62,277 nt of DNA, taken from Mollicutes bacterium (lineage in GTDB: Bacteria > Bacillota_I > Bacilli_A > RF39 > UBA660). Below are positions 43,023-51,800 of the stretch, in pieces. The stretch covers positions 1 through 62,277 of the forward strand of contig JAAZKW010000028.1 in the NCBI GenBank assembly GCA_012799635.1. Reading direction: 5' to 3'. The translations under genes were made by a program, and so were the position numbers. Below the pieces are notes generated by a model. It did no database searches. It saw nothing but the letters and a program-made list of their open reading frames with translations, and was not told the DNA's origin. Positions within the stretch are counted from its first letter, which is position 1, and every line of letters starts with the position of its first letter.

Positions 43023-43673
43023 TCAAAGAGAATTAAATCTAATCCTAGCTATAGAGCTTGTGTTCTCAATTCTTCTTTTTGAAATTGTTATAACTCTTTT
43101 TAATAACAACTTTATTTCTCTTATTTTATAATCCAGCATTTTATTATATTCAAGATCATTTTCTCTTTGTGCTTTTAACTGCTTGTGTTTTTTCCAGTTA
43201 TTATCAATATCTCTCTTTTTCCCCCCAAAATCTGCGAAATGAATTTTACTGTCATCAAATATTATACGCTTGCTTTTTTCATAATTACTTAACCTTTCTT
43301 TATACGCTTGAATTAAAACTACAACCTGCGCTAATTCAACATCTGTAAAATTAATTAATTTTTCTGGATGACAGTCAATATCATCAAGGTTCATTGGTTC
43401 TTCATCAAGTGACAATACTTCACCAGTTTCTTTGTCATATAATATAACTTCGCCAAAAAAATGACGTTTTGAAGAAAAGTTTTTAGTAAGTATTTGTGTT
43501 TGTAGGTTTCCTTTTCCATCAACATAACTAATCATTAGATGATCATAATGAAGCTCAGGTGTTAAAGGCTCAATCATTTTTTCATAATATGTTTGTTCAT
43601 CAATAATAACCCCTCCAATACTACCTCCAAACCACCAGTACCGACATAACCCGCTTATAACTCCAATTTCCAT
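43023..43673 (-). CDS. paralogue array member 4
   Basis: I start at the ATG at 43673 (MEIGVISGLCRYWWFGGSIG). The ribosome site AGGGAGGAAA lies just before it, and this start aligns with the other members; an upstream in-frame ATG adds 16 unconserved residues. 216 residues with HFFGEVILYDKETGEVLSLD, FTDVELAQVVVLIQAYKERL and YKIREIKLLLKRVITISKRR. It is the first gene of the array and faces rpmB, with the two promoters overlapping near 43695-43720. Function unknown. Confidence 0.65.
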   Translation of the reverse strand: MEIGVISGLCRYWWFGGSIGGVIIDEQTYYEKMIEPLTPELHYDHLMISYVDGKGNLQTQILTKNFSSKRHFFGEVILYDKETGEVLSLDEEPMNLDDIDCHPEKLINFTDVELAQVVVLIQAYKERLSNYEKSKRIIFDDSKIHFADFGGKKRDIDNNWKKHKQLKAQRENDLEYNKMLDYKIREIKLLLKRVITISKRRIENTSSIARIRFNSL

Positions 43674-43714
43674 ATTTTCCTCCCTACAAATATTATAGCA
43701 TACATAATATTTAA

Positions 43715-43743
43715 TTGACAACTCCTTATTATTTTGATAAACT
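43715..43743 (+). promoter_or_regulatory. rpmB promoter
   Basis: TTGACA (43715-43720), 17 nt, TAAACT (43738-43743), about 20 nt ahead of the rpmB RBS. Confidence 0.65.
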
Positions 43744-43766
43744 TATACCGACTAGGAGGTATATTC

Positions 43767-43937
43767 ATGGCTACTAAAGTAACAACAAAAAAACCTTTAA
43801 AAGGTAATAGACGTTCTCATGCACTTAATAAAACTAAAAGGGCGCAAAAACCAAACTTACAAAAGAAAACCATTGATGGTGAAAAAATAATAACTTCTGC
43901 AAGAGAAGCTAGAACCTTTAGAAAAGAAGAAAAGTAA
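43767..43937 (+). CDS. rpmB: 50S ribosomal protein L28
   Basis: Start at the ATG at 43767, behind TAGGAGGTA; an upstream in-frame ATG lies within the promoter/leader and is unlikely. 56 residues with the L28 core LKGNRRSHALNKTKRAQKPN and LQKKTIDGEK. The N-terminal C-x-x-C zinc element of some L28 is absent (MATKVTTKKP), so it is the zinc-free form. Single-gene transcript, as is common. Confidence 0.95.
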   Translation: MATKVTTKKPLKGNRRSHALNKTKRAQKPNLQKKTIDGEKIITSAREARTFRKEEK

Positions 43938-43961
43938 AGCTGCAAATAATGCGGTTTTTAT
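43936..43961 (+). terminator. rpmB terminator
   Basis: AAAGCTGC / GCGGTTTT stem with G-U pairs and a 7-nt loop, followed by TTTATTTT. It lies between convergent rpmB and the rel gene. Confidence 0.5.
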
Positions 43962-45448
43962 TTTGATGAATATATTCTTGTTCTAATAGTTTTTGAAGCT
44001 TCAATATCTTGATATTTAAAATTAGTAATTTCATTATGAAGAGCAAATCTTACTGTATCATCACTTCTAAGTATTTTATTAAATGGTACTATTTTATTAT
44101 TTACAAGAACAAATGATGTATGCCTAAAAGCATCCTCTCCTATGGCAGCTAAATAATCGATAATATTGGAATTAACTGGTAAATCAACAACATCTCCATT
44201 CATATCATTATATACATATATTCTACCCATAAAAAGTTCTTGATATAATTGTTCTACATACATTTGGTTATCACCATAATATTCATCAATATCTTTTAAA
44301 GTTTGAAAAAAACTATAATTTTCTTGCAATGTTTTTTGAATACTTTCTTTATTATTATTTCCATCATAATATCTAATGATACCCCTAAGATTATTTTGAT
44401 CCATTTCATAAGTTTTTATTCTGGCTTGGACAAGATGATTACATGGCCCAAATAAAGTTGTATGAATTGCAGAATACATATTAGTTTTAGGATCACGAAT
44501 ATGGTCTTTAATTAGATTTTTTTTATGCTTATATAACTGATGAATCTCGCCTAAAGTAACATAACAATCCCCAATACTATTAACTAATATCTTTAAAGCT
44601 ATTAAATCATTGATTTCTTGTAATTCTTTACCCTGACGTTGTAGTTCATAAATGTTACTAACATTTTTAAAGCGTTCTATTATCTTAAAATTCATTTTTA
44701 TATTATATAACACTTCTGCATGCTGTAATCTTTCAGAAATAGCACATGTCATTGTTTTTAAAATATGATCATGTTTTTCATTAAGACTATTTAATTTAGT
44801 TGTAATAGATAAAAACTTATTAGGATTTAAATATTTAAAAGCAAGGTCATTTAATTCATCGCGAATATAATATGCTCCGATAAAATTTGCAAGAGGAACA
44901 TATATTTCTTTTGTCTCTTCGGCTTTAAGAATTTGTTTTTCAGATGGCATATATTTTAAAGTTAACATGTTATGAAGTCTGTCTGCAAGTTTAACGATTA
45001 TAACCCTAGCATCTTTATCAATATATCGCATCAGTTTTCTTAAATTAGCATAATCAAGATCCTTCATTGACTTATATTCTTCATTTGGAAACTTTGATAC
45101 GCCTTCAACTAAAAGATATATTTCTTCACCAAGACTTTCTCCGAAAACTTCAATAATATTATCTTTAGTACAACAAGTATCTTCGATAACATCATGCAAA
45201 AGACCAGCACAAAGCATTGTTGTATCTGCTTTCATATGAGCTAAAATAATAGCTACACAAAGAGGATGCGTTATATATGGAGTTCCTTCTTTTCGTTTTT
45301 GTCCTTCATGGAATTTTTGTGCCAATAAATATGCCTTATTAACATTAGTTTTAGTTTCCAAATTATAAGAATTTACTTTTTCATTAAGTATTTTAAATAA
45401 TTTTTCTTCACTAACTATTTCGATAATCAGTTCATATAAATTTTTCAC
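43958..45448 (-). CDS. rel: RelA/SpoT-family protein with degraded synthetase domain
   Basis: Start placed at the GTG at 45448, because AAGAAAGGAG lies 5 nt before it. 496 residues: HD hydrolase (EGTPYITHPLCVAIILAHMK, AGLLHDVIEDT, VKLADRLHNMLTLKY), then a synthetase-fold region, then TGS (RIYVYNDMNGDVVDLPVNSN); no ACT domain. In the synthetase part DLIALKIL keeps the Asp, but G-Y-Q-S-L-H-T-T reads NMYSAIHTT and E-(V/I)-Q-I-R-T reads VQARIKT, losing the conserved catalytic Glu. The hydrolase looks intact, so net activity is likely hydrolysis. At ~500 residues it is much shorter than Bacillus Rel (~730). Confidence 0.85.
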   Translation of the reverse strand: MKNLYELIIEIVSEEKLFKILNEKVNSYNLETKTNVNKAYLLAQKFHEGQKRKEGTPYITHPLCVAIILAHMKADTTMLCAGLLHDVIEDTCCTKDNIIEVFGESLGEEIYLLVEGVSKFPNEEYKSMKDLDYANLRKLMRYIDKDARVIIVKLADRLHNMLTLKYMPSEKQILKAEETKEIYVPLANFIGAYYIRDELNDLAFKYLNPNKFLSITTKLNSLNEKHDHILKTMTCAISERLQHAEVLYNIKMNFKIIERFKNVSNIYELQRQGKELQEINDLIALKILVNSIGDCYVTLGEIHQLYKHKKNLIKDHIRDPKTNMYSAIHTTLFGPCNHLVQARIKTYEMDQNNLRGIIRYYDGNNNKESIQKTLQENYSFFQTLKDIDEYYGDNQMYVEQLYQELFMGRIYVYNDMNGDVVDLPVNSNIIDYLAAIGEDAFRHTSFVLVNNKIVPFNKILRSDDTVRFALHNEITNFKYQDIEASKTIRTRIYSSK

Positions 45449-45594
45449 ATTAACTCCTTTCTTAAAATATAAAAAACAACCAATATGTGATTGCTTTGTA
45501 ACTATCGTTTTTGCCAAAATCCCCACATATCCTGTTAATTCATACTATCATTTTATATTATTTAATATAAAAATGCAAGAATTTAAAAAAGTAT

Positions 45595-47706
45595 CTAGTT
45601 TTTATTAGATACTTTTATTATAAATTCATTATCATAATCAATAACTAATTTATCATTTTCATGTATTTTTTCTTCAACTAAAGATTTAGCAATCAATGTT
45701 TCAATATTTTTAGTAACATACCTTTTAATAGGTCTTGCACCAAACTCTTTTTCATAAGCATCATTAATGATTTTATCTTTAGCTTTATTTGTCAACACAA
45801 CATTTAAATTAACATGTCTTAAGTTTTCATTAAGAACTTCAATTATTCTATCCAAAACCTTAACAATTACTTCTTTAGATAAAGAATTAAAGACAACTAT
45901 TTCGTCTATTCTATTGATAAGTTCTGGCCTAAACTTTGATTTTAAAATATTTAGCACTAAATCATTTTTATTTTCTTCTTTACTATTTAAAATAATTTCT
46001 GATCCTAAATTAGATGTCATAATAATAATGGTATTTTTAAAATCAATTAATCTTCCTTTAGCATCAGTAATTCTTCCATCATCAAGTATCTGAAGTAAAA
46101 TATTAAAAACATCAGGATGAGCTTTTTCTATTTCATCAAATAATACTATTGAATATGGGTTTCTTCTTACAGCTTCGGTTAATTCTCCGCCTTCATCATA
46201 ACCAACATAACCCGGAGGAGCTCCAACTAACCTTGATACATTAAACGCTTCCATATATTCGGAGCAGTCTATTCTAATCATATGTTTTTCATCATCAAAA
46301 AGTTCATAAGCAAGTGATTTGGCAACTTCAGTTTTACCTACTCCAGTTGGCCCCATAAAAATAAAGGAACCAATTGGTCTTTTAGGGTCTTTAATCCCAC
46401 TCCTTGCCCTTATAATAGCATTTGTTACAAGTTTAATTGCTTCATCTTGACCTTTAACACGTTTTTTAAGATTATCTTCAAGTGATAATAATTTAGCTTT
46501 TTCACCACCAACAAGCTTAGCTATTGGAACATTAGTCCAACGTGAAACAATTTCAGCAATTAAGTTTTCATCAACGGTATCCGATAATATTTGATTTTGC
46601 ATAGCAAGTTTAGCTTGGGAAAGTTCCATTTCTATTTGAGGTATTTTTCCATGTTTTATTTCGGCAGCTTTTGTTAAATCATATTCATTTTCAGCCCTTT
46701 CTAAAGCAAATTTCAATTCTTCCAGCTCAGCTTTTTTAGTATTTATTTCTTCTTTTAGTTTTTTCTCTTCTTCCCATGTCTTTTGATATTCCTTTTGCTT
46801 TATTTTTAAATCTTCCATCTTGTTAGCAATATCTACTACTTTAGATTTAGATACTTCATCTTTTTCTTTTTTTAATGCTTCATATTCTATTTCTAAAGTC
46901 ATAAGACTTCTATTTATTTCATCAAGTGATGCAGGAACAGAATTTGCTTGCATTTTAATAGTAGCACATGCCTCATCAACTAAATCTATTGCTTTATCTG
47001 GTAAGAAACGATCTGTAATATATCTATTTGATAAATTAACTGCTGCAACTAAAGCTCCATCTTTTATAGTTACACCATGAAAGACTTCAAATCTTTCTTT
47101 TAAACCCCTTAGTATAGTAAGCGTATCAACATCACTAGGCTCTTTTATTAAAATCTTTTGTAATCTTCTTTCTAAAGCTCCATCTTTTTCAATATATTCA
47201 CGATACTCATTTAAAGTAGTTGCTCCAATAAGGCGCATTTCACCTCTAGCAAGCATTGGTTTTAACATATTTCCAACATTCATTGCTGAAGAAGAACCTG
47301 CTCCGGTTATCATATGTATTTCATCAATAAACATAATAATATTTCCATCTGAAGATTCTATTTCCTTTAAAACTGCTTTAAATCTTTCTTCAAATTCACC
47401 TTGATATTTTGCTCCAGCTATTAAAGCAGATAAATCAAGCTCCCATATCTTTTTATTTTTTAAATCACTTGGAACATCGCCTTTATTAATTCTTTGAGCA
47501 AGGCCTTCAACAATAGCAGTTTTACCTACCCCAGCCTCTCCAATTAAACAAGGATTATTTTTTGTTTTACGTGATAAAATCCTAATTAAATTGCGTATCT
47601 CTTCATCTCTTCCTATAACAGGATCAATTTTATTATTAGAGGCAAGATAAGTAATATCTCTTCCAAATTTTTCAAGTGGGTTTGTATTTGTATCTTCTAT
47701 ATTCAT
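45595..47706 (-). CDS. clpB: ClpB disaggregase without the N-terminal Clp_N domain
   Basis: Start at the ATG at 47706 behind GGGAGG. 703 residues, against about 860 for full ClpB. It begins directly at the linker to AAA-1 ([20 protein letters not shown]). AAA-1: Walker [10 protein letters not shown], Walker [11 protein letters not shown] coiled-coil middle domain follows (about 285-400), which marks ClpB rather than ClpA. AAA-2: Walker [23 protein letters not shown] pore loop, [11 protein letters not shown]. The short form without the N domain is known from internal starts and from reduced low-GC genomes. Second gene after CIRCE-controlled hsp20, with a hairpin between them. Confidence 0.95.
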   Translation of the reverse strand: MNIEDTNTNPLEKFGRDITYLASNNKIDPVIGRDEEIRNLIRILSRKTKNNPCLIGEAGVGKTAIVEGLAQRINKGDVPSDLKNKKIWELDLSALIAGAKYQGEFEERFKAVLKEIESSDGNIIMFIDEIHMITGAGSSSAMNVGNMLKPMLARGEMRLIGATTLNEYREYIEKDGALERRLQKILIKEPSDVDTLTILRGLKERFEVFHGVTIKDGALVAAVNLSNRYITDRFLPDKAIDLVDEACATIKMQANSVPASLDEINRSLMTLEIEYEALKKEKDEVSKSKVVDIANKMEDLKIKQKEYQKTWEEEKKLKEEINTKKAELEELKFALERAENEYDLTKAAEIKHGKIPQIEMELSQAKLAMQNQILSDTVDENLIAEIVSRWTNVPIAKLVGGEKAKLLSLEDNLKKRVKGQDEAIKLVTNAIIRARSGIKDPKRPIGSFIFMGPTGVGKTEVAKSLAYELFDDEKHMIRIDCSEYMEAFNVSRLVGAPPGYVGYDEGGELTEAVRRNPYSIVLFDEIEKAHPDVFNILLQILDDGRITDAKGRLIDFKNTIIIMTSNLGSEIILNSKEENKNDLVLNILKSKFRPELINRIDEIVVFNSLSKEVIVKVLDRIIEVLNENLRHVNLNVVLTNKAKDKIINDAYEKEFGARPIKRYVTKNIETLIAKSLVEEKIHENDKLVIDYDNEFIIKVSNKN

Positions 47707-47731
47707 AAATCCTCCCTTTCTATTAACCAAA

Positions 47732-47755
47732 AACTAGTGAAATAATTCACTAGTT
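47732..47755 (-). terminator. hairpin between hsp20 and clpB
   Basis: A perfect 10-bp stem AACTAGTGAA / TTCACTAGTT with a 4-nt loop, followed on the minus strand by TTTTTGG. It would partly terminate the hsp20 transcript and lower clpB output, or protect the hsp20 mRNA end. Confidence 0.6.
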
Positions 47756-47760
47756 CGTTA

Positions 47761-48150
47761 TTATTTTATATTAATATATTTTTTAGTTGAATCTTCTTTT
47801 GGAACTGTTACAAATAATGTACCATTTTTAAATTCTGCCTTAACATCTTCTTCTTTGACATTTCCAACATAGACTTGTCTTTCACATTTTTCATGATATT
47901 TTCTTTCGCGATGTAAATATTTTTTACTGTCCTCTTCTTTTTCTTCTGAACGTCTTTCAGCATGAATTGTTAAATAACCATTTGTAATATCCATTTTAAT
48001 ATCTTCTTTTTTAAATCCTGGAACATCTACTTCAATAGTATATAAACCATCCTTTTCATAAATGTCCATTCGCATTAAATTTTTAAAACTCCTAGTACTA
48101 AAATCAGAATCATCTAAAAAACTATCAAATAATAATCTGCTTGGTAACAT
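47761..48150 (-). CDS. small heat shock protein (Hsp20/alpha-crystallin)
   Basis: The ATG at 48150 has GGAAGGA at proper spacing; the ATG two codons upstream is too close. 129 residues with the alpha-crystallin strands YTIEVDVPGFKKEDIKMDIT, TIHAERRSEEKEE and the closing FKNGTLFVTVPKED. It is an ATP-independent holdase that keeps unfolded proteins soluble and hands them to ClpB/DnaK. It is the first gene behind CIRCE, followed by clpB, a sensible functional pair. The C-terminus ends KKYINIK, carrying the I-x-I docking motif. Confidence 0.93.
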   Translation of the reverse strand: MLPSRLLFDSFLDDSDFSTRSFKNLMRMDIYEKDGLYTIEVDVPGFKKEDIKMDITNGYLTIHAERRSEEKEEDSKKYLHRERKYHEKCERQVYVGNVKEEDVKAEFKNGTLFVTVPKEDSTKKYINIK

Positions 48151-48177
48151 ATACATTCCTTCCTTTCATATAACCTA

Positions 48178-48206
48178 ATTATATAACAACAATTAGCACT
48201 TGTCAA
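48178..48206 (-). promoter_or_regulatory. hsp20-clpB promoter
   Basis: On the minus strand TTGACA (48201-48206), 17 nt, TATAAT (48178-48183): perfect consensus. The -35 lies inside the CIRCE operator. Confidence 0.85.
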
Positions 48207-48220
48207 CCCTTGAGTGCTAA
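48193..48220 (-). promoter_or_regulatory. CIRCE operator (HrcA binding site)
   Basis: TTAGCACT, 12 nt, AGTGCTAA. The classical element is TTAGCACTC-N9-GAGTGCTAA; here the centre is one base longer (12 rather than 11 between the 8-bp arms) and one inner base is T. It overlaps the -35 of the hsp20-clpB promoter and abuts the stop codon of the ABC transporter gene. Confidence 0.9.
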
Positions 48221-49906
48221 TTATTGTTTTTTATATAATTCCCGATATTTCCTTGATGTTTTCATTAATGTTTTATGATCTCCAGAAGCAATTATATTAC
48301 CCTCCTCTAATAAAAATATCTTTTTAGCATCAATAATTGTAGATAAACGATGAGCTATAGTAATAACCACTCGGTCTTTAGAAACAGCTTTAATTGCTTC
48401 TTGAACTTCTTCCTGAGTCTTATTATCCAAAGCGCTAGTTGCTTCATCAAATAATATAATCTTACTATTTTTAAGAAGTGCTCTTGCAATAGCAAGTCTT
48501 TGCTTTTGCCCACCCGAAAGTTTTACTCCACCTTCTCCTATTATTTGATCATATCCCTTTGGAAAAGATTTAATATATTCATCAATTCTAGCAATCTTAC
48601 ATACTCTAATAATATCTTCCTTTGTTGCTTTATTATTAACTAATTTCAAATTATCTTTAATAGATAAATTAAATAAATAGGGATTTTGACTTATTATTGA
48701 AATACTATTATTAAGGGTCTTTTTACTTAATTTCTTTATATCAAATCCATCAATAGTAATTAATCCTTCATAATTATCATAACTTTTAGTAATCAAATTA
48801 AAGATTGTTGTTTTACCAGCACCGCTTTTACCAACAATTGCAACATCTTCATGTGAGGAAATTTTAAAAGATAAGTTATCTATTACTTTTTTATTTTCAT
48901 AAGCAAAACTTACATTTTTAAACTCAATGTCACCCTTTATATTTTCGATTTCTATTACTCCAAAATCTTCAACAGGAAATAGTTTATCATCAAATATTTC
49001 AGCAATTCTGTTTTTAGCAACATTATATTTAATTAAATGTTCTTTTAAAGAAGCATAACTATTAGCAAGCGAGAAAACTTCATTTCGATAAAAAATAACA
49101 ATCAAAAAGTTAGTTAATAAAAGCAGATTGTTTTTAACAAGATAAATTCCTACTGTAAAAACTATAAATGTTATAATTATTTTCATAATTTCAACTAAAA
49201 TAAAGACATTCATACTTGAAAAAGTCAACTTTGTTTCTAATTTTGTAGTATTATCAAGAGCTTCTCCAACATTATGATTAACTTTTTCAGAAATACCTAA
49301 TTGTTTTATATCCTTAATTCCTTTTAAAATTTCATTTATTAATGTACCACTTTTCTCTCGCTCTGCTTTCGTTTCTTTAGAAATCCTCTTATATATTTTA
49401 AATTGTTTTTCACCCAAATAATATATAAGAAATATACCCAAACAAAATATTAAGCCTAAATATATATTTACATATAATATATAAAATAAAATAAATACTT
49501 CAGTTATAATATTAAAAAGATTATATTGAACGATACTAAATACAGAAAAAACATCTTCGGGGTCACTTTTTATTCTTTCTTGAAATTCACCAGTTGTTCT
49601 TTTATCAAAGTTAGAAGTTTTTAGTCTAAATACTCTTTGAACAATATCATATCTTATATCATATAAAAGGGTTTCTTGAATATTTCTTAAAACTTTAGTA
49701 GCAATATATTCTGTAAAAGCCGATAGTATTGAAAGAACTGAAAATAAAGTAATTAAGATATATGTTGCTTTAATATTAAATTCTGTTATACTTACAACCA
49801 TTTTAGCACCCAAAACAGGTCTTACAATATTAAACGCTGAAAGCATTCCATATATAAAGAACATCAATATTATAGGCCCTTTAACTTTTTTTAGATACTT
49901 TTTCAT
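48221..49906 (-). CDS. ABC exporter half-transporter
   Basis: Start at the ATG at 49906, since AAAAGGAG lies directly before it. 561 residues: six membrane helices (about 5-300) followed by a nucleotide-binding domain with Walker A GKSGAGKTT, Q-loop ISQNPYLFN, signature LSGGQKQRLAIARALL, Walker B KIILFDEATSALD and the H-loop ITIAHRLSTI. Exporters of this type pump lipids, peptides or drugs as dimers. No partner gene is adjacent, so a homodimer is likely. It overlaps the end of the ttcA-like gene by 26 nt, and its stop abuts CIRCE. Confidence 0.92.
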   Translation of the reverse strand: MKKYLKKVKGPIILMFFIYGMLSAFNIVRPVLGAKMVVSITEFNIKATYILITLFSVLSILSAFTEYIATKVLRNIQETLLYDIRYDIVQRVFRLKTSNFDKRTTGEFQERIKSDPEDVFSVFSIVQYNLFNIITEVFILFYILYVNIYLGLIFCLGIFLIYYLGEKQFKIYKRISKETKAEREKSGTLINEILKGIKDIKQLGISEKVNHNVGEALDNTTKLETKLTFSSMNVFILVEIMKIIITFIVFTVGIYLVKNNLLLLTNFLIVIFYRNEVFSLANSYASLKEHLIKYNVAKNRIAEIFDDKLFPVEDFGVIEIENIKGDIEFKNVSFAYENKKVIDNLSFKISSHEDVAIVGKSGAGKTTIFNLITKSYDNYEGLITIDGFDIKKLSKKTLNNSISIISQNPYLFNLSIKDNLKLVNNKATKEDIIRVCKIARIDEYIKSFPKGYDQIIGEGGVKLSGGQKQRLAIARALLKNSKIILFDEATSALDNKTQEEVQEAIKAVSKDRVVITIAHRLSTIIDAKKIFLLEEGNIIASGDHKTLMKTSRKYRELYKKQ

Positions 49907-50750
49907 TTTTCTCCTTTTTATTATAATCATCTAGAAAACTTTTATATTTACCATCTTTTTTTGTTCCTAATACACAATTTAAATTAATATTACTCATCGA
50001 AGCAAAGATATTCTTATCAACATCAATGTTTATTTTCTTCAGTTCTGCTATTAAATCTTTTATTTCTTTTCTTTTACTATCAAGCTCATCTAGATTACTA
50101 TTTTCTAAAAACTTACATGCACAATTTAAAAAACACAACTCATGGTCTTTAGCCCAAGCAATAATAGCTTTTTCTCTAACTAAATATAGTGGTCTTATAA
50201 GTTCAATTCCCTCATAATTATCACTGTGAAGTTTGGGTAACATTGTTTGAACCTCCCCAGCATAAAAAATTGATAAAAGTGTTGTTTCTATTACATCATT
50301 GAAATGATGACCTAAAGCTATTTTATTACAACCCATCGCTTTAGCTTTGCTATATAAAGCTCCTCTTCTCATTCTAGCACATAAATAACAAGGTGCTTTT
50401 TCATTTAAAGCATTACTACTTTCAAATATATTTGTAGAAAACACCTCTAAAGGAAGATTTAACTTTCTAGCATTTTCCTTTATTAAGGATATGTTTTCAT
50501 CATTATATCCTGGATTCATACAAACATAGCTAACTTTTATTTTACAAGGGCCATGCAACGCTAATTCTTCCATACATTTTGCAAGTAAGAAAGAATCTTT
50601 CCCTCCAGATATACAAACCATAATATGATCATTATCACTAACCAATTTATAATCACTTATTGCCTTTGTAAAAAGACGCCAAATATCTTTACGAAATTTA
50701 GTGATAATACTTCTTGATACTTTTTCATTATATTTTAATTTCTTTTTCAT
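49881..50750 (-). CDS. TtcA/TilS-type PP-loop tRNA thiolation enzyme
   Basis: Start chosen at the ATG at 50750, one base after the trmB stop, with AAAGGG just before it. 289 residues. The PP-loop VCISGGKDSFLLAKCMEELA, the Cys pair CYLCARMRRGALY and LGHHFNDVIETTLL are those of TtcA, which makes 2-thiocytidine 32 in tRNA with an Fe-S cluster. Cys-rich CFLNCACKF near 215 may be a third cluster contact. Related family members act on other tRNA positions, so I leave the symbol open. It is coupled with trmB, another tRNA modifier. Confidence 0.8.
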   Translation of the reverse strand: MKKKLKYNEKVSRSIITKFRKDIWRLFTKAISDYKLVSDNDHIMVCISGGKDSFLLAKCMEELALHGPCKIKVSYVCMNPGYNDENISLIKENARKLNLPLEVFSTNIFESSNALNEKAPCYLCARMRRGALYSKAKAMGCNKIALGHHFNDVIETTLLSIFYAGEVQTMLPKLHSDNYEGIELIRPLYLVREKAIIAWAKDHELCFLNCACKFLENSNLDELDSKRKEIKDLIAELKKINIDVDKNIFASMSNINLNCVLGTKKDGKYKSFLDDYNKKEKNEKVSKKS

Positions 50751-50751
50751 T

Positions 50752-51390
50752 TTACCCTTTAAATGATGCATCAACATAATATATTGGTCTTTTCTCTTTT
50801 AAATATTGTTTTTCATAATTAGTCATTATATTCGGAATAGGATTTTCATCATTATGTAAATCTAAAGAAACTCTATCAAATGAATACCAATATTGACTAA
50901 GTGTTTCTAAAGAATATGCAAAAAATCCTTTATTATCAGTTTTTAATATAATTCGTTTGTGTTTTCTAAATACCTTATCGTATCGTTTTAAAAAACTTTC
51001 ATGAGTAAGACGCCTTCTTATATCATGTTTTTTAGGCCAAGGATCACAAAAAGTTAAATATATAGTATCTATTTCTTTTCCAAAGATATGATCTATTTCT
51101 TGAGCATCTGCGTTTATTAATCGCAAATTTTTTAAATTTACTTTTTCTAAATTGTTAACAGCCATCACCATTTGAGAATCTATTTGCTCAAGACCAATAA
51201 AGTTAATATTCGGATAACTTTTAGCCATATCAATAATAAAATCCCCTCTTCCCATTCCTAACTCTAGTTTAATAGGGTTATTATTATTAAATAACGTATG
51301 CCATTTTCCCTTATACTTTTCTGGATTTTTAACTAAATATTTGCTTTTAGATATTATTATATCAGCATTTTTTATTACATTATATTTCAT
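50752..51390 (-). CDS. trmB: tRNA (guanine-N7)-methyltransferase
   Basis: 212 residues, normal for the family. The SAM site is IKLELGMGRGDFIIDMAKSY, and the family signature TFCDPWPKKHDIRRRLTHES holds the catalytic Asp and the substrate-binding charged residues. The C-terminal TNYEKQYLKEKRPIYYVDA is also typical. It makes m7G46 in the variable loop of tRNAs from S-adenosylmethionine. Its start overlaps the Nudix gene by 11 nt, and its stop is one base before the ttcA-like start. Confidence 0.96.
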   Translation of the reverse strand: MKYNVIKNADIIISKSKYLVKNPEKYKGKWHTLFNNNNPIKLELGMGRGDFIIDMAKSYPNINFIGLEQIDSQMVMAVNNLEKVNLKNLRLINADAQEIDHIFGKEIDTIYLTFCDPWPKKHDIRRRLTHESFLKRYDKVFRKHKRIILKTDNKGFFAYSLETLSQYWYSFDRVSLDLHNDENPIPNIMTNYEKQYLKEKRPIYYVDASFKG

Positions 51391-51799
51391 TTATCTTCCT
51401 TTTTTCTAAATAATCGATTGCTTTTGTAAAAAGTTCTTTAATATCTTCATATGTAATTTTTATAAAGACTTCTTCTTTTGAAAACCACCCATAATCACTT
51501 ACTTCACTTTCCTGAACAGTGATTTCTTGATTCAAAGCTTTAGCTATAAAAAAGACCACTTCTTTTTGGACATCCTTTGCTTCAATATAATAACTTATAA
51601 CAAATTTTTTATCAGATAATATTTGAACATCAATATTTGTCTCTTCTTTAGTTTCTCTTATAGCAGTTTGTTTTTCATGTTCCTTTTCTTCCATATGTCT
51701 TTTGGGAAATCCCCAATAATTGGCTTCTTTTTGTTTAATAAGTAAAAATTGTTTCTTATCATTTATAACGATACATCCACAGCACTTTTCTTTTTTCAT
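51380..51799 (-). CDS. Nudix hydrolase with variant box
   Basis: 139 residues starting MKKEKCCGCIVINDKKQFLL. The box reads WGFPKRHMEEKEHEKQTAIR then ETKEETNIDV: the catalytic R-E-T-K-E-E-T is present, but the first Gly is Arg and the last Gly is Asn. The start with two Cys and lysines resembles diadenosine tetraphosphatase-type Nudix proteins. The substrate is probably a nucleotide derivative. It sits one base after murF and overlaps trmB, so it belongs to one operon. Confidence 0.85.
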   Translation of the reverse strand: MKKEKCCGCIVINDKKQFLLIKQKEANYWGFPKRHMEEKEHEKQTAIRETKEETNIDVQILSDKKFVISYYIEAKDVQKEVVFFIAKALNQEITVQESEVSDYGWFSKEEVFIKITYEDIKELFTKAIDYLEKRKINEI

Positions 51800-51800
51800 T

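Noticed and set aside
45449-45594. Terminator or riboswitch in the rel leader (ATATGTG / CACATAT pairing, short T-run)
   Set aside because: The stems are short and AT-only, and I could not build a convincing structure without folding software.
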